Positions 1-9,066 of a stretch of DNA of 64,000 nt are shown piece after piece. Made by a program: the position numbers and the translations under genes. Source of the stretch: Paenibacillus pabuli (GTDB lineage: Bacteria > Bacillota > Bacilli > Paenibacillales > Paenibacillaceae); assembly GCF_039831995.1 (NCBI RefSeq), contig NZ_JBDOIO010000004.1:1488001-1552000 (forward strand), written 5' to 3'. Each line of letters opens with the position of its first letter. Within the stretch, counting starts at the first letter, position 1. The notes under the pieces were generated by a model that made no database searches, had not been told where the DNA came from, and saw nothing but the letters and a program-made list of their open reading frames with translations.

Positions 1-1890
1 TTTACAAAAGACAGTGAAACACGTGCAGCAGAACCCAATGTTCAGCTCTATACAAAAGTACAAGTGGTTGGATCTGCAGGAACTGCAGCTTATGTGGAAG
101 TAATTGATGCGACACCGCAGGTGGAGAGCGTTGAAGGCACGTTTGCACGTTCGTTATCTGGCAATAAAATTGGTATCTTTGTTGGCGAGAACTATGAAAC
201 TTACGGATATGATGAAGCAACGGCATTTATCGACCAGAACGGGAAGGCCATTAAGTTGTCTGATATTACGGCAGACAGCATCATTGAAGTACAGCGCGAG
301 ACCTTCTCCGCTGACAAAAAGACTGTCGCAATTCGCGTGAAGTCTGGCATTGTCAACAAGAGCGACAGCGGTGTGATTGCGGAAGTGAGCACAACTGGGA
401 AAACGATCAAGTTCACCAATGCTGCAGGAGCCACTGAGCAGTTTGCGTATGGTGATAACCTGATCATTCGTTATCAGGATCGAATTTTGTCCCTCGCAGA
501 GCTTAAAGCAGGCAGTGCAGTGAAATACACGGTGAAGGATAGCGTTCTGCAATCCATTGAATTGTCTCAGGGTGTAGAGCAGTCTGTACGTGGCACGTTG
601 GTAGAGATCGGTGGCAATCAATCCACATTAACGTTCAAACGTGAAGGCGGCTCTCTTGAGGCCAAACTGCTGGCTGAAAATCCGGAAGTAGTCATTAACG
701 GCATTCAGGATGCGTCACTGTCTGACCTGATTACGGATGCAACGAATGGTGACCAGGTGGAACTGACGCTGAATGGGGAAGATCGTGTAACACGAATTCA
801 GGTCATTGGACGTCAGATGGAACCAATGAACGGAGCTTCCGTGGTTTCCTACAACAGCAAAACAAAAGTGTTGACTGTACTGGACAGTAACAAAAAACCG
901 TTTGTATTTACGCTGGATGACAAAACGAAGCTGGACTACAATACAACCAAGCCTACGCTGGCTGGATTGGAATCGCTTTTGAACGAAGGACGCAAACTCG
1001 ATCTGACATATGTCGGAACAAGAGCGTTGTCCGTAAAATTCATATACAAATATGAAGGTACGCTCAGCGGCATGGATACCAGCAAAAAAACGATCAGCTT
1101 ATTGTCTGGTAACCAAACCATCACCGTTCCTTATTCTACCGTTCCGGCGATTGAGATCTATAACAAGTCCGGAGCAAGTCTAAGTGATCTGAAGATTGGT
1201 GATAAAGTAACCGTTACACTAGGTTCCAATCAGGATTACGTACAAAAAGTGTCATTAAACACCGTGGCACAATTTGAAGTCATATCTGTAGAGACCAATG
1301 GGCGTGTTCGTGTGAAATCGGACTCACTGACAAGTCAGTTTTACGTGGATCAGGCTGTTTTGACAGGTGAAAGTGGACAAAGCATTACAGCTTCCCAACT
1401 GGCTGCTGGCAATCTGATTAACGTCACTTTCGAAGGAACCACACCTAAAGCGGTTCAGGTTGTGAAACGTACGTTTGCAGAAGTGACATCTGTTGATGCG
1501 ACTTCGGTAACACTGAAGTTGTTTAACGGACAGAGCGAAACGGTACCTGTTAGCGGTGCTGTAAAAGTAATCAAGTCGGGCTCCACGCTAACCACACTAA
1601 ACAGTCTTACGGTGGGTGATCGTGTCGAAATGACCAAGGATACGGACAATTCCACTAGGTTCAGAGTGATGACCATTATGAGTAAACAGTTCTGGTCCTA
1701 TGATGGAGTTGGTAACCAAATCTTGGTTAAACGCGAGTCTACTTCAGACACCAATTACCGTTTTGCACTTGGTACAGGCGTATTTGTTCACCAGGGCGAC
1801 AACACTTTAAGCGTGCAATCTCTCAAAGATAATGATAATATTGTATTGTATCTCCTGAATAACGTAGTCATGGAGATCCAAAAACAGTAA
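1..1890 (+). CDS. C-terminal part of a large exported beta-repeat (S-layer-type) protein, 5' end cut off
   Basis: The reading frame is open from base 1, so the start lies outside the window and about 630 residues are visible. The visible part is a series of roughly 70-80 residue beta-rich units of the pattern 'GTL..I....TLT.....G....F.......V..NG...SL.DLK.GD.V.VT......V..I.V'; clear 'L.DLKIGDKVTV' and 'LTVGDRVEMT' cores recur. No SLH motif, catalytic motif or membrane anchor is visible in this part. Such repeat arrays are common in Paenibacillus S-layer-homology exoproteins, where the SLH domains sit at the N-terminus; that is family knowledge, not seen here. A strong terminator follows. Function is unknown beyond a likely cell-surface or structural role. 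Confidence 0.75.
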   Translation, partial: FTKDSETRAAEPNVQLYTKVQVVGSAGTAAYVEVIDATPQVESVEGTFARSLSGNKIGIFVGENYETYGYDEATAFIDQNGKAIKLSDITADSIIEVQRETFSADKKTVAIRVKSGIVNKSDSGVIAEVSTTGKTIKFTNAAGATEQFAYGDNLIIRYQDRILSLAELKAGSAVKYTVKDSVLQSIELSQGVEQSVRGTLVEIGGNQSTLTFKREGGSLEAKLLAENPEVVINGIQDASLSDLITDATNGDQVELTLNGEDRVTRIQVIGRQMEPMNGASVVSYNSKTKVLTVLDSNKKPFVFTLDDKTKLDYNTTKPTLAGLESLLNEGRKLDLTYVGTRALSVKFIYKYEGTLSGMDTSKKTISLLSGNQTITVPYSTVPAIEIYNKSGASLSDLKIGDKVTVTLGSNQDYVQKVSLNTVAQFEVISVETNGRVRVKSDSLTSQFYVDQAVLTGESGQSITASQLAAGNLINVTFEGTTPKAVQVVKRTFAEVTSVDATSVTLKLFNGQSETVPVSGAVKVIKSGSTLTTLNSLTVGDRVEMTKDTDNSTRFRVMTIMSKQFWSYDGVGNQILVKRESTSDTNYRFALGTGVFVHQGDNTLSVQSLKDNDNIVLYLLNNVVMEIQKQ

Positions 1891-1918
1891 TCGTTTTTTT
1901 CGAGGATCAAAAGAATGA

Positions 1919-1961
1919 CCGTCTTGATGCGGGATCTTTCCCCCATCAGGACGTTTTTTTT
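1919..1961 (+). terminator. Rho-independent terminator after the exported repeat protein
   Basis: The stem CGTCTTGATG / CATCAGGACG (one wobble pair) closes a GC-rich inner part and is followed directly by eight T. It ends the first gene before nth. Confidence 0.85.
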
Positions 1962-2052
1962 GCAAGCTTTTTGGCGTCCCCGCAGAGCACTCGAAATAAG
2001 CTTGGAAGTAAGTCTCCACTCGGTGTGGTGATTTTGTGGGAGGTAGCTCTTC

Positions 2053-2748
2053 ATGAATGCAGCGACTGTTAGGCACATACTCGATACAATGGAAGCAATG
2101 TTCCCTGATGCACATTGCGAATTAAATCACAGCAATGCGTTTGAATTGACTGTAGCTGTCCTGTTGTCTGCCCAGTGTACCGATGAAACGGTAAATAAGG
2201 TGACCGCAGACTTGTTCCAAAAGTACACCAGTCCTGCCGACTATCTGGCGGTTCCGCTCGAAGAGTTGGAACAGGACATCCGGCGTATTGGCTTGTACCG
2301 GAACAAGGCCAAGCATATTCAGAACATGTGCCGTATTTTAATAGAGCAGTATGGCGGTGATGTACCGCAGGAACATGATCAGCTTGTGACGCTGCCAGGT
2401 GTAGGGCGGAAGACTGCAAATGTGGTTGTTTCCAATGCATTTGGTGTACCGGCCATTGCGGTGGATACGCATGTTGAACGTGTATCCAAACGGCTCGGGC
2501 TGGCAGGCTGGGACGACTCCGTACTTGAAGTCGAGAAAAAACTGATGAAGCGCGTACCCCGGGATGAGTGGACTTTAACTCACCACCGGATTATTTTCTT
2601 TGGACGCTACCATTGCAAGGCTCAAAATCCTGGATGTCACATCTGTCCATTGCTGGACGTATGCCGGGAAGGGAAAAAGCGTATGAAAACGTCCCAAATC
2701 AGGAAAGATAAGGAACGTGCTACAACCCCAAAACGAAAAATAAATTAA
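2053..2748 (+). CDS. nth: Endonuclease III (DNA glycosylase/AP lyase)
   Basis: Base-excision repair enzyme that removes oxidised pyrimidines and cuts the abasic site by beta-elimination. The 231-residue protein carries the helix-hairpin-helix LPGVGRKTA with the catalytic lysine at K120, the catalytic aspartate D138 in VDTHVER, and the C-terminal 4Fe-4S loop C188-x6-C195-x2-C198-x5-C204, all at family-typical spacing. The ATG at 2053 follows a GGGAGGT ribosome binding site. A basic tail after the iron-sulphur loop is slightly longer than in many homologues. The gene follows a terminator and is likely co-transcribed with the small gene 23 bases downstream. Confidence 0.96.
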   Translation: MNAATVRHILDTMEAMFPDAHCELNHSNAFELTVAVLLSAQCTDETVNKVTADLFQKYTSPADYLAVPLEELEQDIRRIGLYRNKAKHIQNMCRILIEQYGGDVPQEHDQLVTLPGVGRKTANVVVSNAFGVPAIAVDTHVERVSKRLGLAGWDDSVLEVEKKLMKRVPRDEWTLTHHRIIFFGRYHCKAQNPGCHICPLLDVCREGKKRMKTSQIRKDKERATTPKRKIN

Positions 2749-2771
2749 TGAGCAGAAGAGGATGAGTAATC

Positions 2772-3044
2772 ATGAAATGCATTTCCGTGTACACTGACAA
2801 TTTTGAGGCCTTCTCCGATATTTTTGAACAAATCGTTGAACAGGAAATGGCTGAAAACGAAGAGAAAGAAGTCGAAGGCATCACAGTAAGCCACTCTGGC
2901 GACGTGCCTGAGCACTATTTGGAGCGTATGTCCACAAAACCGGAAGTTGTGGTTATGAGAGACAAAGGAAGAGACATCACTATTTTGCAGCATGGACAAG
3001 TATTTGAAATTTTGCTGCCTTCCCTGGAGAATGCTGTTTCCTAA
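2772..3044 (+). CDS. Small acidic protein of unknown function (90 aa)
   Basis: I do not recognise this family. The 90-residue product is acidic in its first half (EMAENEEKEVEG), has no signal peptide or membrane segment and has one cysteine (C3). The second half reads as a small alpha/beta fold (KPEVVVMRDKGRDITILQHG). The start has the ribosome binding site AGAGGATGA. It lies 23 bases after nth and is probably in the same transcript. Coding quality looks genuine: stable frame and fitting codon use. No function is proposed. Confidence 0.7.
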   Translation: MKCISVYTDNFEAFSDIFEQIVEQEMAENEEKEVEGITVSHSGDVPEHYLERMSTKPEVVVMRDKGRDITILQHGQVFEILLPSLENAVS

Positions 3045-3065
3045 TCTCCTGGTAAACGCAAGACA

Positions 3066-3126
3066 TGTTGCATCAATGCTGGCATCGAGCTTATCACATA
3101 AAATCATGCCGGCATTGAGTGCAACA
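3066..3126. repeat. Long inverted repeat between the small acidic protein and the dynamin gene
   Basis: The arms TGTTGCATCAATGCTGGCAT (3066-3085) and its near-perfect complement (3106-3126, one extra base and one wobble) enclose a 20-base AT-rich loop. It is followed by a smaller hairpin GTGGC/GCCAC near 3151-3166 and then by a canonical terminator. It could be a stable 3'-UTR structure, a remnant of a miniature element, or a small RNA. No T-tract follows directly, so it is not itself a simple terminator. Confidence 0.6.
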
Positions 3127-3174
3127 TACATAAATACATAGGTATGCACAGTGGCAATAGAGCCACAACACAGA

Positions 3175-3204
3175 TAAAACCGACAGATCGGTTTTATTTT
3201 TTTT
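3175..3204 (+). terminator. Rho-independent terminator upstream of the dynamin gene
   Basis: The perfect stem AAAACCGA / TCGGTTTT with the 4-base loop CAGA is followed by A and eight T. It separates nth and the small gene from the dynamin gene. Bases 3205-3353 hold only a weak promoter-like segment (TAAAAT near 3281) and the next ribosome binding site. Confidence 0.85.
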
Positions 3205-3353
3205 AGCAAAAATGATGTTCTCTTCCTGCATGGCAGAGCTCCATAACGTGTAAACCGTTCAAATTCGGTTCGTCTAATGTTAAAATACATTTATTATGAG
3301 ATAAAGGCATGATGCAAATGCCAAATTAAGAGGAGCCAGGGGGAAGGCCAGAC

Positions 3354-6300
3354 ATGACCAGAACAGATTACCCAGTAGAATTGGCTGAACCACTGCTTTC
3401 GCTGCGCAAGGCAATGGAGCAGACAGGAGACCATACTGCTGTACAGGCTTTAACGGATCTGATGAACAAGGCCGAAATGAAGCAACTGACGATCGCGTTT
3501 TGTGGACACTTCTCAGCAGGAAAATCAAGTCTGATCAATAGTTTATGTGGTAAACGGGTGCTGCCATCAAGTCCTGTTCCGACAAGTGCCAATGTCGTGT
3601 CCATTCGCAATGGTGCGCCGCGAGCGCTGATCTATACGGCTGCAAACGAAAGCGCTGACAATCAGGGAGGACTGGCAAATCCCATCGAGGTCTCACCTGA
3701 GCAGTTGGAGGAGTACTGCAAAAATGGTGGTGCATATCGTTCCATTGAAGTGTGGGATGATATTCCTTTGCTATCCGATGACGCTGTGCTGCTTGATACA
3801 CCAGGAGTGGACTCGACTGACCGGGGACATGGTTTGGCAACACATTCGGCGCTTCACCTTGCTGATGTGGTGTTTTATGTGATGGATTATAATCATGTTC
3901 AGTCTGAGAGCAATTTGTCTTTTGCCAAAAGTCTGTCGGATTGGGGTAAGCCATTGTTTCTCATTGTGAATCAGATTGATAAGCATCGGGAACGGGAGCT
4001 TGCGTTCGACGACTATGTAAAAGGCGTAGAGGCGATTTTTGGCGCGTGGGAAGTCAGGTATGACGGCCTCTTGTTCACTTCGCTTCGCGATAAGGATCAT
4101 CGTTATAATCAATGGAATGTGCTCCCTGATTTGATTCAACACATGTTGAAAGAGAAGGAAGCTCTAATTCGTCATAGCCTTGCAAGTTCAGCCAGCCATA
4201 TCACTGAGCAGCACTTGATCAGACAGGCGGAACAGCGTGAGGACGAAGAGGCGGCTCTGCTGGAGGAGATCGGAGGACAGGAGGGCATTGAACGACTCGA
4301 ACGAGAGCTTGATCAGTTAAAGGCTGAAGAAGAGGAGCTTCGTGCCAAGCCCGCACGTGAGCGTGAGAAGTTCCGTGGGGAGCTGGAGTCCCTGTTAGCA
4401 AATGCAAATCTTACTCCCGCAGATATCCGTACGTCGGCGGCCTCCTATCTTGAGAGCCGGAAACCTGGGTTTCGGGTTGGACTGCTCTTCTCAGGCGGTA
4501 AAACTGAACAGGAGAAGCAGCGCCGTGCAGCTGAACTTGTGAAAATGCTTCAGGATCAAACTTCCGGTCAAGTGGAAGTGCATATTCGCACCATGCTTCG
4601 GAAGCTGGGAGAAACGCATCAGCTGTGGAGTCCGGACTGGGAACAGGCGTTGAATGCCGAACTGCCTGTTCTGGATGAAGCACTACTGGAGATGAAACGA
4701 AGCGCTGGCGCAGAGGTGTCTCCCGAGTACGTGCTTCAATTCAGCAAGGAGGTGCGGGGCGAGATTGAGGCACGCTACCGCAGGTCGGCCATGATGCTGG
4801 CCGACCGGATGCTTGAGGCGCTGGGCGCGCAGGGCGAAGCCGCGCTCCAGGCGCTGGACGCCAGACGCACAGCGCTGCTGGCGCAATCCGCGGCGGCGGC
4901 GCGCTATACGGCGCTGCAGCGCACCGCCGCCGCCGAGGCAGCAGGGCTGCGCAGCCTGCTGCCTCCTGCGGGCCCCCTCACCTCCGGGCTGTTGCCGGAG
5001 GTGCGTGGCCCGCATGTGCCCGCGCAAGAGCCGAGCGAAGCTCACGGCTCTGACCCGGGCACATCAGCGTCTGTGGCGGTGCAGCCACAGACGGAGGCGC
5101 CGCCGCGCAAAGCTGCGGCGCATATGCAGCCGGCGGCTGGCGCACAGCGCCGCCGGCGCCTGGACGCAGCTGCGGCACGGCTGGAAGCCGCCGCTGCGCT
5201 GGTAGAGCCGTACCCCGCCATGGGTTCGGCGGTACGGGATCTGCGTGCACGCGCGGCTTCGCTTGCGGGCGGCACGTTCACCCTGGCGCTGTTCGGAGCA
5301 TTCAGCGCCGGGAAGTCCTCCTTCGCCAACGCGTTGCTGGGCGAAGCTGTACTCCCCGTATCCCCGCATCCAACGACAGCGGCGATTAACCGGATCATGG
5401 CTCCGGCCGGGGGCGCGGAGCATGGAACGGCCCGGGTCCGAATGAAGACCCAGGCAGCTTTTCAGGAAGATCTGGCTTATTCCTTCCGTTTGCTCGGATT
5501 GGGCGAACCGGGAGCGGATTGGCAGAAACAGGTCAAATCCCTATCGCCACAAGATGTGCATCCCGCAGGACGGCCGCACTACAGCTTCCTGCAGGCGGCG
5601 GCTGCAGGCTGGGATGACACGGCAGATCAGCTTGGTCAAGATGTTCAGGTGGACCTAGGCGGGTACCGCGATTTTGTGGCCAATGAACGGAAATCCTGTT
5701 TTGTCGACAGCATTGATCTGTACTACAGCTGTGATGTTACGGAACAAGGCATTGTTCTGGTGGATACACCCGGAGCCGACTCGGTGAATGCCCGTCATAC
5801 AGGTGTAACATTCAATTATATGAAGAACGCGGACGCGCTTATCTTCGTAACCTACTATAACCATGCCTTCTCCCAGGGGGATCGTCAGTTTCTCAATCAA
5901 CTGGGACGGGTGAAAGACAGCTCCGCCATGGATCAGATGTTCTTTGTGGTAAACGCCAGTGATTTATCATCATCCGAAGAAGAGCTTGGACAGGTACTGG
6001 ATCATGTCAGTACTCAGCTGCGAACCAATGGGATTCGGGCACCACGATTATTTCCCGTTTCTAGCCTGCTTGCAATGGAAGGTAAAAGCACGGGGGATAC
6101 GGATATGCTGGAGCAATCAGGTTTTATCCGTTTTGAGGAAGAGTTTAATCGGTTCGCTGGCTCGGAACTTGCCGACCTGGCTGTTGGAGGTGCTGCTGAA
6201 GAGCTGTCAAGGGTTATTCAGCGGCTGGATCAGCGTGCTCACGATGCGGTTCAGGGTGAAGAGGTGCTGCAGCAGCGCAGGCAAGAACTGCATGCCGTCA

Positions 6301-7025
6301 TGGATCAATCCCTCGCACGAATTCGAACCCTTTCCGAGCGATCCATGAGAGAAGAACTTGCTCAGGAAACGGTTGAATTACTTTTTCATGTCAGACAGCG
6401 GCTCGGTTATCGCCTGGGACTGTTTATGGCAGAAGCGTTCCATCCTTCCGTTCTGCGTGAAGACCGTGGCAATCTGAAAGGTGCATTTGCTGCATGCGGA
6501 CGAGAACTGCTGCGTATGATCGCTGTAGAGCTGGAACAGGAATTGCTTGCGACTACACTCCGACTGGAGCAGGCAGGGAAGAGCTGGTTAATGAAGCAGA
6601 TCGATGATTGCGTTCAGGAACTACAACGATCCGGAGGAATGGATCTTTCGCTTGCTTTTAATGAAAACTGGAGCACACCTGTGCTGGAAGAGATCCGGCT
6701 GGAGGAACCGTCGGGCTGGAAAACGTATCTTAGCTATTTCCGCAATCCGAAGCAATTCTTTGAAGGGGAGGGGAGACAGAGACTCCAGGAAGCGCTGGAT
6801 CCGGTAATTAAACAAATGGTGGCTGGCGTCCTTCCCGCTGCACAGGAAAAACTGATTCAGTTCTACGATGCCCAACTGCATCAGTCGCTGCAGCATCAAT
6901 CCAGCCAGTTGGAGGATCGACTGAAGGAAGCTGTTGCTGCATTGAATGAGACACTGACAAGCGGCGTTCCAGCAGAGAAATGGCATAGTCTTTCAGTCCA
7001 AGTGCAGCAATTCGTACACGAATAA
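3354..7025 (+). CDS. dynA: Two-GTPase bacterial dynamin-like protein (DynA type)
   Basis: A 1,223-residue fusion of two dynamin modules, the architecture of Bacillus subtilis DynA (YpbR), which tethers and fuses membranes and helps membrane repair after phage or antibiotic stress (family knowledge). GTPase 1: P-loop GHFSAGKSS near residue 50, G3 DTPGVDS near 148, G4 NQID near 206. GTPase 2: P-loop GAFSAGKSS near residue 649, G3 DTPGADS near 804, G4-like NASD near 867. Helical stalk segments follow each GTPase. Residues about 476-601, between the modules, are an Ala/Arg/Pro-rich linker encoded by an unusually GC-rich, palindrome-filled stretch (separate entry). The ATG at 3354 follows GGGGGAAGG. 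The gene is monocistronic and is closed by a terminator. Confidence 0.9.
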   Translation: MTRTDYPVELAEPLLSLRKAMEQTGDHTAVQALTDLMNKAEMKQLTIAFCGHFSAGKSSLINSLCGKRVLPSSPVPTSANVVSIRNGAPRALIYTAANESADNQGGLANPIEVSPEQLEEYCKNGGAYRSIEVWDDIPLLSDDAVLLDTPGVDSTDRGHGLATHSALHLADVVFYVMDYNHVQSESNLSFAKSLSDWGKPLFLIVNQIDKHRERELAFDDYVKGVEAIFGAWEVRYDGLLFTSLRDKDHRYNQWNVLPDLIQHMLKEKEALIRHSLASSASHITEQHLIRQAEQREDEEAALLEEIGGQEGIERLERELDQLKAEEEELRAKPAREREKFRGELESLLANANLTPADIRTSAASYLESRKPGFRVGLLFSGGKTEQEKQRRAAELVKMLQDQTSGQVEVHIRTMLRKLGETHQLWSPDWEQALNAELPVLDEALLEMKRSAGAEVSPEYVLQFSKEVRGEIEARYRRSAMMLADRMLEALGAQGEAALQALDARRTALLAQSAAAARYTALQRTAAAEAAGLRSLLPPAGPLTSGLLPEVRGPHVPAQEPSEAHGSDPGTSASVAVQPQTEAPPRKAAAHMQPAAGAQRRRRLDAAAARLEAAAALVEPYPAMGSAVRDLRARAASLAGGTFTLALFGAFSAGKSSFANALLGEAVLPVSPHPTTAAINRIMAPAGGAEHGTARVRMKTQAAFQEDLAYSFRLLGLGEPGADWQKQVKSLSPQDVHPAGRPHYSFLQAAAAGWDDTADQLGQDVQVDLGGYRDFVANERKSCFVDSIDLYYSCDVTEQGIVLVDTPGADSVNARHTGVTFNYMKNADALIFVTYYNHAFSQGDRQFLNQLGRVKDSSAMDQMFFVVNASDLSSSEEELGQVLDHVSTQLRTNGIRAPRLFPVSSLLAMEGKSTGDTDMLEQSGFIRFEEEFNRFAGSELADLAVGGAAEELSRVIQRLDQRAHDAVQGEEVLQQRRQELHAVMDQSLARIRTLSERSMREELAQETVELLFHVRQRLGYRLGLFMAEAFHPSVLREDRGNLKGAFAACGRELLRMIAVELEQELLATTLRLEQAGKSWLMKQIDDCVQELQRSGGMDLSLAFNENWSTPVLEEIRLEEPSGWKTYLSYFRNPKQFFEGEGRQRLQEALDPVIKQMVAGVLPAAQEKLIQFYDAQLHQSLQHQSSQLEDRLKEAVAALNETLTSGVPAEKWHSLSVQVQQFVHE
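4783..5157. repeat. Cluster of perfect inverted repeats in the dynamin linker (GC-rich island)
   Basis: At least seven inverted repeats follow one another in the coding sequence. Arms are: 4783-4790/4799-4806 (GGTCGGCC), 4935-4945/4955-4965 (GAGGCAGCAGG, 11 bp), 4979-4987/4995-5003 (CACCTCCGG), 5014-5022/5056-5064 (ATGTGCCCG) with GAGCCG/CGGCTC nested inside, 5068-5077/5084-5093 (CGTCTGTGGC, 10 bp), 5101-5106/5115-5120 (CGCCGC) and 5129-5137/5149-5157 (GCCGGCGGC). Individual 60-base lines here are 70-80% GC by hand count (4921-4980: 48 of 60), well above the rest of the gene. The frame stays open throughout. Confidence 0.85.
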
Positions 7026-7058
7026 GTATACACGCAAAGTGTATGCATATGTATCCGC

Positions 7059-7102
7059 AAAAAGGCTCCTGACCGACCAGGTCATACAGGGAGCCTTTTT
7101 TT
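7059..7102 (+). terminator. Terminator after the dynamin gene
   Basis: AAAAAGGCTCC pairs with GGGAGCCTTTTT around a partly paired loop, ending in seven T. A second small hairpin (GTATACAC / GTGTATGC) precedes it at about 7026-7045. Confidence 0.85.
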
Positions 7103-7293
7103 GTCCGAACAACCTGAAACAAAGAGAATATTCAAACATTTGATTGATAGGTGGTCTTTTGTTCCTGTTAATGACGCATTAAGGAGAAAGTAGCCTGAAT
7201 ATGGTCAGTTATTCGCTTTGCCGCGAATGGGGGACGGTGATAAACTTCATAAATGTTCATACTGTTTTTGAACGAGACAAGAGGAGGAGAAAC

Positions 7294-9066
7294 ATGGATG
7301 TTCTCAGGCAACTGCAAACCTTTTTTTGGGAAAAGCGCACGTATTTATTTGTATCAATCTTGTTCCTCGCCATAGCGACTGCACTCGGGCTGGTGTATCC
7401 GAATTTGCTCAGGATACTGATTGATGACGTAATTATACCGCGCAATTTTGAAGACGTTCCCATACTTGCTTTGACCGTGTTAGGTGTTGTGATTTTGAAA
7501 GCGGGAATGCAGTTTTTACACGGGTTTTATGGAGGACGCCTTGGTAACTTCCTGGCGTACCGACTGCGTAACGCATGTTACGAGAAGCTTCAATTTTTAT
7601 CCTTCCGTTATTATGATACGGCCAAGACGGGTGATCTGATGTCCCGCCTCACGGGAGACCTGGAAGCCATCCGTAACTTTATCGGATTTGGTTTTGCACA
7701 GATTCTCAACATGGTTTTGATGGTCGTATTCGGCGCAATCATGATGATGACGATGAGTTGGCAGCTTACCTTGCTGACGCTCATATGTATTCCTCTGCTT
7801 GCCTTTGTTGCGCTAAGATTTGAATCCCAGATCCACCCTGCATTCCAGGAGATGCGACTGGCGCTCAGTTCATTGACGACAGCCGTACAGGAAAATATCA
7901 CTGGAGTGCGTACCGTAAAATCTTTTGCACGTGAGCCTTACGAAGTGGAGAAGTTTTCCACACGCAACGAGCGTTACAAAACGAATCAGATTCATGCTGC
8001 AACATTGTGGAGTCGCTATTTTCCCATCATGGAGATTCTGGCCTCTGTAAGCGTTGTACTGCTTCTCGTCATGGGAGGAAGAATGGTCATCAATCAAACG
8101 TTGTCACTAGGTGAACTCGTTGCCTTTTTCAGTTTGATCTGGTACATAATCGGACCCATGTGGAACCTTGGATTCCATATCAACAACTATACACAATCCA
8201 AAGCTTCGGGCGAACGGGTGCTTGAACTGTTGCATACACCGGTGGACGTGCAGGAGACTGAAGATCCAATCATTGTCGAGGCTGATCAGGTTAAGGGACA
8301 TGTCACTTTTGATTCTGTCACCTTTGCGTATGGCAATAAAATGGCGGCAGTAACCGATATTAATTTTGATGCACCTCCGGGCTCGGTTATCGGTTTCCTG
8401 GGAGGCACAGGTTCCGGTAAATCCACCATAATTCAGCTTCTGATGCGTGCATATAACGTCAATTCGGGAACCATCAAATTGGATGGCAAAAATATTAAAG
8501 ACATGGGCATTCGCAGCTTGCGGAGCCAGATCGCTTCCGTATTCCAGGAAACGTTCCTGTTCTCCTCCAGCATACGCAACAATATCTCGTATGGTCTCAA
8601 AAACGTAAGCATGGATGAAATTATTCGTGCAGCGAAGCTGGCCAAGGCACATGATTTCATTATGGAGTTTCCAGACGGATATGACACGGTTGTTGGTGAA
8701 CGAGGCATGGGTCTGTCCGGCGGCCAGAAACAGCGGATTGCGATTGCAAGAGCATTGCTGAAAAATCCGAAAATTCTGGTGCTTGACGATGCGACTAGTG
8801 CAGTGGATATGGAGACCGAGCATGAGATCCAGTCCGGTTTCCAGGAAGTCATGCGAGGAAGAACGACCTTTATTATTGCACACCGTATTTCCTCCCTGCG
8901 ACATGCAGATGAGATACTGGTACTGGATGAAGGGCGTGTCGTTCAGCGCGGTACACACAAACGTCTCATTGAAGAACCTGGACCATATCAGGATGTTTAC
9001 AAGATTCAATACGCAGATTATATCGCCCGCGGCAAGCGGGAGGCTGGGGAGCAGGTGAACTCATGA
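7294..9066 (+). CDS. Heterodimeric ABC exporter, first half (degenerate catalytic site)
   Basis: A 590-residue full half-transporter: six membrane helices in residues ~1-320, then an ATPase domain with Walker A GGTGSGKST (~370), signature LSGGQ (~473), Walker B ILVLDDATS (~496) and H-loop IIAHRIS (~527). The catalytic glutamate after Walker B is Asp (DD instead of DE), as in the degenerate site of heterodimeric exporters such as BmrC, TM287 or YknU-type proteins. I chose the ATG at 7294 because GAGGAGGAG precedes it; the frame is open further upstream (ATG at 7201) without a comparable site. It overlaps the next gene by ATGA, so the two are translationally coupled. Substrate unknown; lipid, drug or peptide export is possible. 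Confidence 0.9.
   Translation: MDVLRQLQTFFWEKRTYLFVSILFLAIATALGLVYPNLLRILIDDVIIPRNFEDVPILALTVLGVVILKAGMQFLHGFYGGRLGNFLAYRLRNACYEKLQFLSFRYYDTAKTGDLMSRLTGDLEAIRNFIGFGFAQILNMVLMVVFGAIMMMTMSWQLTLLTLICIPLLAFVALRFESQIHPAFQEMRLALSSLTTAVQENITGVRTVKSFAREPYEVEKFSTRNERYKTNQIHAATLWSRYFPIMEILASVSVVLLLVMGGRMVINQTLSLGELVAFFSLIWYIIGPMWNLGFHINNYTQSKASGERVLELLHTPVDVQETEDPIIVEADQVKGHVTFDSVTFAYGNKMAAVTDINFDAPPGSVIGFLGGTGSGKSTIIQLLMRAYNVNSGTIKLDGKNIKDMGIRSLRSQIASVFQETFLFSSSIRNNISYGLKNVSMDEIIRAAKLAKAHDFIMEFPDGYDTVVGERGMGLSGGQKQRIAIARALLKNPKILVLDDATSAVDMETEHEIQSGFQEVMRGRTTFIIAHRISSLRHADEILVLDEGRVVQRGTHKRLIEEPGPYQDVYKIQYADYIARGKREAGEQVNS

Noticed and set aside
4683..5423. Several long open frames on both strands inside the dynamin gene
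   Set aside because: They are explained by the very high GC content of the island, which makes stop codons rare in all frames; none has a convincing start site or protein motif.
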